NCBI GenBank assembly: GCA_002151545.1
Contig: CP021237.1
Location: 868,001-932,000, forward strand
Source of the DNA: Sphingobacteriaceae bacterium GW460-11-11-14-LB5
GTDB lineage: Bacteria; Bacteroidota; Bacteroidia; Sphingobacteriales; Sphingobacteriaceae
Length of the DNA stretch: 64,000 bases
Direction of reading: 5' to 3'
Part shown: positions 51,572 through 60,495 of the stretch, piece after piece
How the letters are laid out: each line of letters opens with the position of its first letter
How positions within the stretch are numbered: the stretch's first letter is position 1
The notes under the pieces: model-generated
Databases searched by the model: none
The model's input: only the letters and a program-made list of their open reading frames with translations
What the model was told of the DNA's origin: nothing
Translations under genes and position numbers: made by a program

Positions 51572-52693
51572 ATGATAAAAATCTCTCCACTAAAGGCATT
51601 ACAGCCAGGCAAAGACATATTTGACCTGATGATTTCTGATCAGGTAAATGGTAAGGTGCATAAAAATGAACAGCTTTCTTTTGAAGACCTGCTCAATTTA
51701 TTTGGATGTCCTTTGGATGAGCGGCCGGCTATTTATGTTTACGAGTTTCGTGGTGAGTTTGGTGCAATGCGGGGAATTTGGGCAGCAACCGATCTTTCTC
51801 AAACACCCGTAAATGCCATTAAAAGGCACGAAGAAACCGTATCGTCGAAAGTAGAATCACTTAAAACAGATCGGAAAAATAAGGCAACGCAAAAATCACC
51901 AATCTTATTGGTGCATAAAAAAGACAAAACCTTAGATACGCTTATTGATTTTGTGGTGCGTACGCGTAAACCTTTGGCAAGCGAATGGTCACAGATGGAA
52001 CATTTTCTTTATCAGGTACTGGAAGAAGATGTTATTGAAAAATTTGTGCAAGAATTTACGAAACTTGAAGCGGTTTACCTTGCCGACGGCCATCATCGCC
52101 TGGAAGCAGCCTGTTCATTGCAGAAAAACTCACCTCAGCAGATCAGTTCGCTATTTGTGTCTGCTGATGTTATTTCGATAGGTGCCTTTCATAGAGTGGT
52201 TACGGGGGTAGATATTTCTTACTCACTGTTGATGGAAAAACTCCAACAGTATTATTATGTTTCAAAAATCCCCAATAACAAAGCTTATAAACCTGATCAG
52301 AAGAACAGGTTAGGGCTTTGTTTTAAAGGCGAATGGTATCAACTGGATTTAAATCAGGCTTCTATGGCATTATCAGCAGTGCCTGATACGGTTATTTTAC
52401 AAGATAAAATCTTGTCAGCTGTGCTGGGGATTAATAAACCGAAGGAAGACGAAAGATTAACCTGTTTTCCGGATTGTAAATGGGCTCAATTTCTTGCAGC
52501 GCTGAACAGTGATGAAAGCGCCATTGGCTTTTCTCTTTTTCCGATGACGGCAGATGCGTTTATTACAGCTGCAGAAAATGCTGAGTTTTTGCCACCGAAA
52601 TCTACCTGGATAGAACCGAAGGTTCCTCAGGGATTTATGGCAAGTAGTTCAGTAGCCATAACGGCAAAAGCTGAGCAGGTACGGGTAAATTAG
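51572..52693 (+). CDS. DUF1015 family protein
   Basis: 373 residues with PLKALQPGKDIFD, IYVYEFRGEFGAMRGIWAATDL, the LADGHHRLEAA motif (about 169-179) and a C-terminal FPMTADAFITAAENAEFLPPKSTWIEPKVPQG, all typical of DUF1015. The family is regularly linked to serine biosynthesis genes; the GHHR block suggests a ParB/kinase-like active site. Cotranscribed with serC. Confidence 0.88.
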   Translation: MIKISPLKALQPGKDIFDLMISDQVNGKVHKNEQLSFEDLLNLFGCPLDERPAIYVYEFRGEFGAMRGIWAATDLSQTPVNAIKRHEETVSSKVESLKTDRKNKATQKSPILLVHKKDKTLDTLIDFVVRTRKPLASEWSQMEHFLYQVLEEDVIEKFVQEFTKLEAVYLADGHHRLEAACSLQKNSPQQISSLFVSADVISIGAFHRVVTGVDISYSLLMEKLQQYYYVSKIPNNKAYKPDQKNRLGLCFKGEWYQLDLNQASMALSAVPDTVILQDKILSAVLGINKPKEDERLTCFPDCKWAQFLAALNSDESAIGFSLFPMTADAFITAAENAEFLPPKSTWIEPKVPQGFMASSSVAITAKAEQVRVN

Positions 52694-52717
52694 TGTTAAA
52701 CTTATAAAACTAAGCAT

Positions 52718-52864
52718 ATGTTCGATCTCGATTTAGAAAGTATAGCTCAAATAGGCGCTACCTTTCTGATTATTGCTTTCTTTATCGTGGCTTTATTCAA
52801 AAAGCGACTTAAAGTAAACAAGAAAAAAAATGACGGAGAACACGATTATCTGCATTGGCTCTAA
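52718..52864 (+). CDS. 48-residue single-pass membrane protein
   Basis: MFDLDLESIAQIGATFLII..., one membrane helix (about 11-27), then a basic juxtamembrane segment (KKRLKVNKKK) and a tail ending DYLHWL. Starts 24 bases after the DUF1015 stop. Supported by frame, start and membrane topology; function unknown. Confidence 0.5.
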   Translation: MFDLDLESIAQIGATFLIIAFFIVALFKKRLKVNKKKNDGEHDYLHWL

Positions 52865-52979
52865 ACCGGATAATCGATTTTAACTGTGTCGGTGTATTTT
52901 TTTTGTTGTGGTAAATCAATTTAGTTTAATATGGCGTAAGTTTTATATCTATTAAGCCTTTGTAGGTTGATTATAACAA

Positions 52980-53008
52980 TTTGATTATAGTTAAATTTTA
53001 TACTTTTG
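52980..53008 (+). promoter_or_regulatory. Promoter of the DUF4350-like gene
   Basis: TTTG (52980-52983), 17 bases, TACTTTTG (53001-53008), a full TAnnTTTG match, 36 bases before the ATG at 53045. Confidence 0.6.
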
Positions 53009-53044
53009 GGCTATTGATATTTACAATTTAACCCGATATGTTTT

Positions 53045-53836
53045 ATGAAAATGCTTTTTAGAGTTTGCATACTTTCTGTTTTAACCTGTTCATCTATCCT
53101 GGCAAGTGCACAAACTGTTACCTTAGATTATTTTTTTAATCGTGAAACCCGTAAAGATAAGCAGGGTAAAGAAATTCGTTTTCATTACCTGTGGAGTGAG
53201 CAGGCAATGAGTGGTTTTTCTATTTTCGGCAATGCATTTAAAAAACAGGGTTTTAAGTTAGATTCTTTAGAAACAGCACCTACTGTAGCCAAATTAAAAG
53301 GAACTGATGTATATCTAATTGTAGATCCTGACCGACCAAAGGAAAACCCAAAACCAAATTATATACAGGCAGCAGATATCACCGAAATTTCGGCGTGGGT
53401 AAAGCAAGGCGGTGTATTGGTGATGTTTGCCAATGATAGTGCAAACGTAGAGTTGCCACACTTTAATAAACTAGCCAATGTATTTGGCATGCATTTTACC
53501 AATGAGATGCAAAATCATGTTATTGATGACAAACATTTTGATGATGGTGCCATTTCAATCAAGAACAATCCTGTATTTAAAACGGCGCAGAAAATATTTA
53601 TGAAAGATGTTTGCTCCATTGAAACCAAAGCCGGTGCAAAACCGGTGTTGAAAAATGCAGCTAACGCAACAGTGATTGCTTCTGCTAAATATGGTAAAGG
53701 GACCGCAATTGCCATTGCCGATCCATGGTTGTATGACGAATATGTTAACGGACGTTTACCAAAAGAAATGGGTTTCGAAAATGATAAAGCAGCCGCTGAT
53801 TTAGTGGCATGGCTAAAAAAACTGTCGAAAAAATAA
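53045..53836 (+). CDS. Exported DUF4350-like protein
   Basis: 263 residues with a signal peptide (about 1-22, ending ASAQ). The amidotransferase/GATase-like fold is suggested by DVYLIVDPDRPKENP, ISAWVKQGGVLVMFAND and ASAKYGKGTAIAIADPWLYDEY. No catalytic Cys triad is visible. Bacteroidota homologues are annotated DUF4350 or unsaturated rhamnogalacturonyl hydrolase-associated; a sugar-related role is not supported by its neighbours. Confidence 0.72.
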   Translation: MKMLFRVCILSVLTCSSILASAQTVTLDYFFNRETRKDKQGKEIRFHYLWSEQAMSGFSIFGNAFKKQGFKLDSLETAPTVAKLKGTDVYLIVDPDRPKENPKPNYIQAADITEISAWVKQGGVLVMFANDSANVELPHFNKLANVFGMHFTNEMQNHVIDDKHFDDGAISIKNNPVFKTAQKIFMKDVCSIETKAGAKPVLKNAANATVIASAKYGKGTAIAIADPWLYDEYVNGRLPKEMGFENDKAAADLVAWLKKLSKK

Positions 53837-53849
53837 CCCTGTAATACTG

Positions 53850-54419
53850 TTAAAGTTTATCCAGTTTAAAATAACCCAAATGAATTTCATCTTCAGGTAA
53901 AGCACCTGAAGATGGTTTTATTTCGATATGGTATTTTTGTTTCGATTCTTCGCTTAAAATATCTTCAATTTTATAAATATCATCCACATCAATGCCATAC
54001 TTTTCGTCAATATGCGCATTGGCACCTTTTATCGAATTTGTTTTAAAAAATACAGTTTTCTTTGCCTCTTGTATGGCTTTTGCTCTTTCGTCATGAACTG
54101 ATAAAACAATATAATGTTGCTCGTATAGTTTGTTCGATTGGTAGCCGCCAAGGTTAATAAAAAAGAGTTTATCAGTAGAAAGAGGCGTGTGGCCGTCTCT
54201 TAATTTAATGTTGATTTCATAGTTGTCAACCTTGTTCACTTCCCGCCAGCCATCTACATGGATGCTGGCTCCTGCTTCTGGCCAAAATGTTTTAATTTCG
54301 GGAACCAGTGCTTTAAGCGAATGTGCAATGCCGAAGAAATAATCGTGCTGTTCTACATTTCTTTTTGGTGCTTTCGATCCCAATAAAAGCATATATAATT
54401 TTGGTTGCGGTGTATCCAT
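53850..54419 (-). CDS. DUF1543 protein
   Basis: 189 residues from the ATG at 54419 (MDTPQPKLYMLLLGSKAPKR). The domain includes RNVEQHDYFFGIAHSL and a second half-repeat-like HVDGWREVNKVDNYEI...LFFINLGGYQ. An upstream in-frame ATG at 54626 would add 69 residues read through a REP element and is rejected. Convergent with the DUF4350-like gene. Function unknown. Confidence 0.82.
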   Translation of the reverse strand: MDTPQPKLYMLLLGSKAPKRNVEQHDYFFGIAHSLKALVPEIKTFWPEAGASIHVDGWREVNKVDNYEINIKLRDGHTPLSTDKLFFINLGGYQSNKLYEQHYIVLSVHDERAKAIQEAKKTVFFKTNSIKGANAHIDEKYGIDVDDIYKIEDILSEESKQKYHIEIKPSSGALPEDEIHLGYFKLDKL

Positions 54420-54559
54420 ATTTAATTTATTGACTTTTCTTTTAACAGTAATAAGCAGAATTGGTTCTTGGTAATTGTGATTTTCTCTTAACCACAGGGG
54501 ATGACAACACCTAAAACCGATCGTCTGACCTCTACCATTGACAGTGTTAAAAAAGATAG

Positions 54560-54667
54560 CGTCATCTCGACCGAAACGCAGTGGAGCGGAGAGATCTATT
54601 AAGACAGATTTAGCTCCGCTGAGCACAACGTGGTTCTCGACTGCGTTGCACTCCGCTCGAAATGACG
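54560..54667. repeat. REP-like palindrome in the DUF1543/FAD-protein gap
   Basis: Ends CGTCATCTCGA and TCGAAATGACG; internal GCAGTGGAGCGGAGAGATCT and matching CTCCGCT/TGCACTCCGCT blocks. It is a variant of the 38276 element with an extra internal segment. The rest of the gap (54420-54833) holds TTTCCGTGGCAAA (54778-54790), a partial copy of the 25716/41508 repeat, and no gene. Confidence 0.7.
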
Positions 54668-54833
54668 GTAACTTATTGGAGTTAGATGCAGAGACTTTCC
54701 TGTCATTTATATTAATGTTTATAGAATAAATTACTCCTCAGGATGACAAATTAAACTGATTAATCACTGCGCGCTGTTTTCCGTGGCAAAAAAACAAAAC
54801 AATTTCCCTTTTTTAAGATTGTATGAATTATAA

Positions 54834-56537
54834 ATGGATACTAAAACAGCAAAACAAAGAATTGCCATTATTGGTGGTGGGCCGAGTGGTCTTTTTATGT
54901 ATAAAAGATTAACAGAATCAAAAGCGGCCAATTTTGAGATAGACATTTTCGAGCGTAAGGATTATTTAGGTGCCGGTATGCCTTATAGTGCCGAAGGCGC
55001 TAATGTAGAACATATTACCAATGTATCAGACAATGAAATTCCAATCATTTATAATTCTATAGAAGATTGGGTTAAAATTGCGCCTAAAGCAGTGTTAAAA
55101 AAGTTTAACATCAACGAAGCGAAATTTAATGAGTATAAAGTATTACCCAGATTGTTTTTTGGAGAATACTTATCTGCGCAGTTTAATCTGCTGAAAGATG
55201 CAGCGGCGAAAAAAGGGATAAAAACCAATGTACATTTAAAATGTGTAGTAGAAGATATTGTCGATTTTCCTGAAGATAACCAGGTTGGTGTAAGTATCCA
55301 AAATCATGGTAAGGCATATTTCGACCAGGTTATTATCTGTACCGGACACAATTGGCCAAAGAAATATGAAGGTCGTATTCCCAACTATTTCGATTCTCCG
55401 TATCCACCAAAGAAGATATCGTTAAAGCTCAATCACGCTGTTGGCATCATGGGCTCATCGTTAACCGCTATTGATGCCTTAAGAACACTGGCCAGGCAAA
55501 ATGGTAAGTTTGAAGACAATGAAGATGGAACCTATCGTTATCATTTAGAAAGCGAAGGCTTTAAAATTGTAATGCACTCGCGAAGTGGTTTATTGCCGGC
55601 CATTCGTTTTCATCTGGAAGATTCGCATTTGGGCAAAGAAGAAACGCTGAGTAAAGCTGAAATACAAGCGAGCATAGCGGAAAACGGAGGCTTTTTACCA
55701 TTGGATTTTGTATTCGAAAAGAATTTTAAAGAAATGTTTATCGAAAAAGATCCGGCATTTTATGCGCAGATCAAAAACATGAACCTGGAAGAATTTGTAG
55801 GGGCCATGATGGGTTTCAGGGAAAAAATGGAACCTTTCGATCTTTTTAAAAAAGAATATGATGAAGCTGAAAAGTCGATAGAGAAGCGTAAATCTATTTA
55901 TTGGAAAGAAGCTTTGGCTGTTTTAAGTTTTGCGATGAATTATCCTGCCAAATATTTGTCTGCCGAAGATATGGAACGGCTCCAAAAAGTATTGATGCCG
56001 CTGATCTCTATTGTAATTGCATTTGTGCCACAAAGTTCTTGCAGAGAATTACTGGCACTGTATGAGGCTGGCGTGTTAAACATTGTTGCCGTTGGAGATG
56101 ATGCGAAAGTAGAACCGTTAAAAACTGGCGGTGCTGATTATCATTATACGTTGGATGATAAAAAGGTTACCGTTCACTTCGATACCTTTATCGACTGTGT
56201 TGGTCAGCCGCACCTTTCTTTCGATGATTTTCCTTTTAAAAGCTTAATTGCCAATGGAACGGTAAGTCCGGCAAAGCTAAAATTTCAGTCTGCAGAAAAC
56301 GGGAAGGAAGAAATGAAGCATAATGATTTGGTGACGAAGAAAGGCAATACTTATTTTTTAACGGTGCCCGGTATCACCATTACCGATCATTTTCAGGTGG
56401 TTGATGAAGCTGGGGAGGCGAATAAAAGAATCTTTATTATGGCTGTTCCGTACATTGGTGGTTACAACCCCGATTATTCCGGAATCGATTTCTGTGAAGC
56501 CGCATCTGAGGCAGTACTTAGCAGTATTTTAAGTTGA
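54834..56537 (+). CDS. FAD/NAD(P)-binding protein (NAD_binding_9 type)
   Basis: 567 residues. N-terminal dinucleotide fold RIAIIGGGPSGLFMYKRL (9-26), FERKDYLGAGMPYS, and a second nucleotide motif AVGIMGSSLTAIDALRTL (about 201-218). A C-terminal FIDCVGQPHL and GEANKRIFIMAVPYIGGYNPDYSG follow. Such proteins act as flavin monooxygenases or hydroxyacylglutathione-type oxidoreductases; the substrate cannot be told. Stands alone. Confidence 0.8.
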   Translation: MDTKTAKQRIAIIGGGPSGLFMYKRLTESKAANFEIDIFERKDYLGAGMPYSAEGANVEHITNVSDNEIPIIYNSIEDWVKIAPKAVLKKFNINEAKFNEYKVLPRLFFGEYLSAQFNLLKDAAAKKGIKTNVHLKCVVEDIVDFPEDNQVGVSIQNHGKAYFDQVIICTGHNWPKKYEGRIPNYFDSPYPPKKISLKLNHAVGIMGSSLTAIDALRTLARQNGKFEDNEDGTYRYHLESEGFKIVMHSRSGLLPAIRFHLEDSHLGKEETLSKAEIQASIAENGGFLPLDFVFEKNFKEMFIEKDPAFYAQIKNMNLEEFVGAMMGFREKMEPFDLFKKEYDEAEKSIEKRKSIYWKEALAVLSFAMNYPAKYLSAEDMERLQKVLMPLISIVIAFVPQSSCRELLALYEAGVLNIVAVGDDAKVEPLKTGGADYHYTLDDKKVTVHFDTFIDCVGQPHLSFDDFPFKSLIANGTVSPAKLKFQSAENGKEEMKHNDLVTKKGNTYFLTVPGITITDHFQVVDEAGEANKRIFIMAVPYIGGYNPDYSGIDFCEAASEAVLSSILS

Positions 56538-56792
56538 GTATCGAATAAATCCTGCCAAAAATAATACTGATACACTAACAATACGTTACCTATAGTTTAC
56601 GCTAGTTGGTCAGGATCTGCGATCTTGACCTTTGTGCTGTGTGTTTATAATCTGCATGGTTAATTCTTTTTAAGGATTAAAAATTCTTAGTTCTTAAGTC
56701 GGGATTACAAATCGCGATTTACCGAAAAAATTCACCGGATGATTTGGTAATATGTCATTATTAGCTATTTATGATGGTTTTTCAAATAAAAA

Positions 56793-56802
56793 CAAACGTT
56801 TG
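56793..56802. promoter_or_regulatory. LacI-type palindrome 1 upstream of susC
   Basis: CAAACGTTTG in the context AACAAACGTTTGCGCG, a 10-bp palindrome with the central ACGT of LacI/CcpA-type operators. 245 bases centre to centre from the second site. Confidence 0.5.
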
Positions 56803-57045
56803 CGCGTAAATATCGCAGTTCACATTATTAATCTAAATCCTTCAATTTAATGCTATGGATGGAATTGTGGCAATTATATAATTTATGCTACAAAAAGTTC
56901 AATGTTTTATCTCTATTAATTGTCGTTTAGACAATTTTAGCTTTTTGTAAAAATTTTCGGGAATGTTTTGGCAAAATACAATCTATATTTTCTCAGCGCA
57001 ACATTACTCTGATGCCCCGAATTTTTAAATTATAAGCATTTTTAA

Positions 57046-57057
57046 ACAAACGTTTGT
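57046..57057. promoter_or_regulatory. LacI-type palindrome 2 upstream of susC
   Basis: ACAAACGTTTGT, a perfect 12-bp palindrome sharing CAAACGTTTG with site 1, 280 bases before the susC start. Sugar-responsive control is inferred from motif type and the target. Confidence 0.55.
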
Positions 57058-57337
57058 CCTTTAAAAAAATAAAAATTCTGTTTTTATTACTTATATATTG
57101 TATTGTTAAATAAGAATCAGATACTTATTTGCGGTAACCAAAATACTAACTAAAACGTAAACTAATCATTATAGCAAACCCTGTTTGTTATAAAATCCTT
57201 TCATTTTAAACTATAATCTATGATCAAAAAATTACTTTTTTGTCTGCAGGATTTTTTGTGCCCAAAAATCCAGGTAATTCTCCTTCCGATTATTAACAAA
57301 ACGAGCTTATTCTTTAAACACTAAAACTTAAAAACTA

Positions 57338-60300
57338 ATGTATGTGAAAATTCTACGTTCAGCATGTTTATTAACGATCTGCATGCTTAATCTTGTAAGT
57401 TTCAATTCCATCGCCTCTACTATTGAGGTTTTTGGTTTACCAGGCAGCTTGCAGGTATTGAAAAACGCAAAGCCGTCTTTATTCAGAAAATTTAAAATTG
57501 ATGTTAGTGGCAAAATACTTGATGAAACCGGTGTAGGCTTACCGGGTGTTTCTGTAAAAGTTAAAGGCACTAATGTTGGTACCTTGACCGATAACAACGG
57601 AAATTTTGCTCTTAAAAATGTAGATGATAATGCTACATTAATTATTATTTATGTTGGTTATGCACAAAAGGAAGTAAGTGTAAATGGTAAAAACACATTA
57701 AACATCCGGTTAGTGCCAGAAAATAACAATTTATCAGATGTTGTCGTAATTGGTTACGGTGCGCAAAAAAAGGTAAGTGTTACTGCTGCAGTATCAACGG
57801 TTACCAATAAGCAATTGTTGCAAACGCCGGTTGCCAACATTTCGAATGCGCTGGTGGGTCGTATGCCTGGGTTAGTTGCCCAACAAACATCCGGACAGCC
57901 TGGAGTTGATGGTTCTACCTTACTCATTAGGGGAAGATCTACATTGAATAGTACAGCACCCTTAATTTTGGTTGATGGTGTAGAAAGACCCTTAAACAGT
58001 ATTAGTGCTTATGAGGTAGAAACCGTTTCTATTTTAAAAGATGCATCGGCAACTGCTGTATATGGTGTTAGGGGTGCAAATGGGGTAATGTTGGTGACCA
58101 CAAAACGTGGTTTAGAAGGCAGGGCTAAAGTAAGTATTACCTACCATACCGATATTCAGGAGGTTACGCGTATGCCTAAGTTTTTAAATTCATACGATTT
58201 TGCCACTTTAATGAACGAGGCTCTTGCAAACGAAGGTAAAGCGCCATTGTACAATCAAACAGCTTTAGATGCTTATAAAAACCATACTGATCCTTATTTG
58301 TATCCGGATGTAGATTATGTAGACGAATTTTTAAAACCCTTTGCTCCTCAGCATGTATTTAACGCCAATGCGAGTGGAGGTACCAAGTTTGTTAAATATT
58401 TTGTAAGTGGTGGTTATCTCTATCAGGGTGGTTTATTTAATCACACCAAAGATAAAGCCGTTGATGCCAGCATTGATTACAGCCGGTTCAATTTCAGGTC
58501 GAATGTTGATTTAAATGTAAATAAAGATCTACTGCTAAAAGTAAACCTGGCGGCCAGATCGGAAGTAACGAATATACCTCAAAGAGGTATATCGCGCTTG
58601 TTCAGTTTAATTATGCGTACGCCACCAAATAACGGACCTTTGTTAAATCCTGATGGAACCTATGGTGCAGGCCCAAGTTTAACCGATAACGTTCTGGCAG
58701 AATTTTCTGATTTTGGTTTCCAAAAAGATTATACCAATTTAATAGAAGGAACTGTAGAGGGCAGATACAGTTTAGATGGATTGCTTAAAGGATTAAGTGT
58801 AAATTCTAAACTTGCCTTTACCAACCATTATAAACAACGCATAGAGCGCTTTAGGACTGATTATGCCAGGTACCAACTTACAGGTAAAGATGCAAACGGT
58901 AATTATACCTATGGTGCGCGTGTTGGTAATGAGCAGCCGATATTAAGTTATGCACAAAGTTTTATTTCTGATGCAGATAACTCATACCGGGATGTTTATT
59001 TCGAAGGTGCACTTAATTATCAAAATTCTTTTGGCAAGAATAATGTGAGCGGACTTGTTCTTTTTAATAGAAGCAGAAAAACACTAAATCGGGCAGGAAC
59101 TGCTGCAATTCCTGATTGGCCATTTTCGTATCAGGGTGTTGTTGCCCGCTTAACATATGGCTGGAACGATCGTTACCTGGCAGAGGTGAATATGGGTTAC
59201 AATGGTTCTGAGCAATTCCCTGATGGAGCCAAATATGGTTTTTTCCCTTCGGTTTCTGCTGGCTGGGTAATCAGTAATGAGCCTTTTATGCAAAACTTTA
59301 AAGCCATCAGTTTCTTAAAATTAAGAGGATCTTACGGCCAGGTAGGTAACGATAAACTAAATTCGGGCGTTCGCTTTTTATATATTGATAATGCCTATAC
59401 GTCTAGCGGTGGTTATGCCTTTGGTTTAACCAACAATGTTAATCCGGGAGGTATTTTAGAAAGTGCTTTTGGTAATAAATATGTACAGTGGGAAAAAGCA
59501 AATAAATCGAACATTGCTTTAGAGTCTAAATTTTTAAAAGACCGGATCACTTTTAATGTTGATGTATTCTACGAAAAAAGAAATAATATTTTAGTCACAC
59601 CAGGTACTATACCAGCTACTGTTGGTGCAGCTTTACCTGCAGTAAATTTAGGGATAGTAGAAAATAAAGGTTACGAAGTTGAATTAAACTATCAAGATAA
59701 AGCAGGTGAACTAAATTATTTTGTAAATACAAATATTTCTTACACCGTAAACAAATTATTATTCAGGGATGAGGTAGATGCAAAGTACCCTTGGATGCGT
59801 GATACAGGTAAACCACTGGGAATGAACAGGGGTTTACAAACTGCTGGTTTCTTTAATTCGCAGGCAGAAATAGATGCCTGGCCAAAATCGAGTTATGATC
59901 CGGGGCCATTAGGTAAAATTCAACCTGGTGATTTCAAATATATTGATCAGAATGGCGATGGCATTATTGATGATTTTGACAGGGTACAGTTAAGAAATCC
60001 AACGCTACCAAGATATATTTTTGGACTAAACTTAGGTGCAAGTTATAAAGGCTTCGATTTTACTGCCGCTTTTCAAGGTGCAGATGAGGCTTCGATGTTA
60101 GTGAGTTTAGAAGCAGCCTACGAGTTTTTTAATACGGGTAAGGTTATGGACATTCATATGGGAAGGTGGACCCCTGCAACTGCGGCAACAGCCACGTATC
60201 CACGTTTATCTTCATCATCAGGAAGCGGACACAACTATCAGCAAAATGACTTTTGGGTTAAAGATGCAAGCTACGTGCGTTTTAAGCAGGCAGAAATAGG

Positions 60301-60484
60301 CTACACCTTTTCTCCAGAATGGCTTAAAAAAGTTAGAATGAGCATGCTTCGGGTATACGTAAATGGCTCAAACCTTTACACCTGGAGTAAAATTAAATAC
60401 CTCGACCCTGAAAATAGAAATACAAGGGCCTGGTATTATCCACAGCAGCGGGTTTGGAGTGCAGGTTTGAATGTTACATTTTAA
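57338..60484 (+). CDS. SusC/RagA-family TonB-dependent outer-membrane transporter
   Basis: 1048 residues. Signal peptide (about 1-27), a carboxypeptidase-D-regulatory-like domain (about 55-132: VSGKILDETGVGLPGVSVKVKG), the SusC linker SDVVVIGYGAQKK, plug domain (about 140-250: VGRMPGLVAQQTSGQPG, TLLIRGRSTLNSTAPLILVDG, ILKDASATAVYGVRGANGVMLVTTKRG) and a 22-strand barrel ending in an aromatic residue. Imports oligomers with its SusD lid. susD follows directly. Substrate unknown; no glycoside hydrolase is seen in the window. Confidence 0.95.
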   Translation: MYVKILRSACLLTICMLNLVSFNSIASTIEVFGLPGSLQVLKNAKPSLFRKFKIDVSGKILDETGVGLPGVSVKVKGTNVGTLTDNNGNFALKNVDDNATLIIIYVGYAQKEVSVNGKNTLNIRLVPENNNLSDVVVIGYGAQKKVSVTAAVSTVTNKQLLQTPVANISNALVGRMPGLVAQQTSGQPGVDGSTLLIRGRSTLNSTAPLILVDGVERPLNSISAYEVETVSILKDASATAVYGVRGANGVMLVTTKRGLEGRAKVSITYHTDIQEVTRMPKFLNSYDFATLMNEALANEGKAPLYNQTALDAYKNHTDPYLYPDVDYVDEFLKPFAPQHVFNANASGGTKFVKYFVSGGYLYQGGLFNHTKDKAVDASIDYSRFNFRSNVDLNVNKDLLLKVNLAARSEVTNIPQRGISRLFSLIMRTPPNNGPLLNPDGTYGAGPSLTDNVLAEFSDFGFQKDYTNLIEGTVEGRYSLDGLLKGLSVNSKLAFTNHYKQRIERFRTDYARYQLTGKDANGNYTYGARVGNEQPILSYAQSFISDADNSYRDVYFEGALNYQNSFGKNNVSGLVLFNRSRKTLNRAGTAAIPDWPFSYQGVVARLTYGWNDRYLAEVNMGYNGSEQFPDGAKYGFFPSVSAGWVISNEPFMQNFKAISFLKLRGSYGQVGNDKLNSGVRFLYIDNAYTSSGGYAFGLTNNVNPGGILESAFGNKYVQWEKANKSNIALESKFLKDRITFNVDVFYEKRNNILVTPGTIPATVGAALPAVNLGIVENKGYEVELNYQDKAGELNYFVNTNISYTVNKLLFRDEVDAKYPWMRDTGKPLGMNRGLQTAGFFNSQAEIDAWPKSSYDPGPLGKIQPGDFKYIDQNGDGIIDDFDRVQLRNPTLPRYIFGLNLGASYKGFDFTAAFQGADEASMLVSLEAAYEFFNTGKVMDIHMGRWTPATAATATYPRLSSSSGSGHNYQQNDFWVKDASYVRFKQAEIGYTFSPEWLKKVRMSMLRVYVNGSNLYTWSKIKYLDPENRNTRAWYYPQQRVWSAGLNVTF

Positions 60485-60495
60485 AGATTACAATC

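Larger units (their letters stand above)
56538..57337. other. 800-base gene-free region upstream of susC
   Basis: Very AT-rich. It contains two LacI-type palindromes (listed separately), and I find no clear TTTG/TAnnTTTG pair. A 34-codon ORF at 57220-57324 is too weak to annotate. The length suggests a long regulated leader or the remnant of a lost gene. Confidence 0.5.

Noticed and set aside
54420..54626. 69-codon N-terminal extension of the DUF1543 gene
   Set aside because: It is a translation of the REP element and flanking DNA. The conserved domain starts at the ATG at 54419.
57220..57324. 34-codon ORF upstream of susC (MIKKLLFCLQDFLCPK...)
   Set aside because: Short, AT-rich and without promoter or recognisable feature; could be chance.
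60454..60495. Upstream ATG for susD overlapping susC
   Set aside because: The lipoprotein signal peptide begins at the ATG at 60496.
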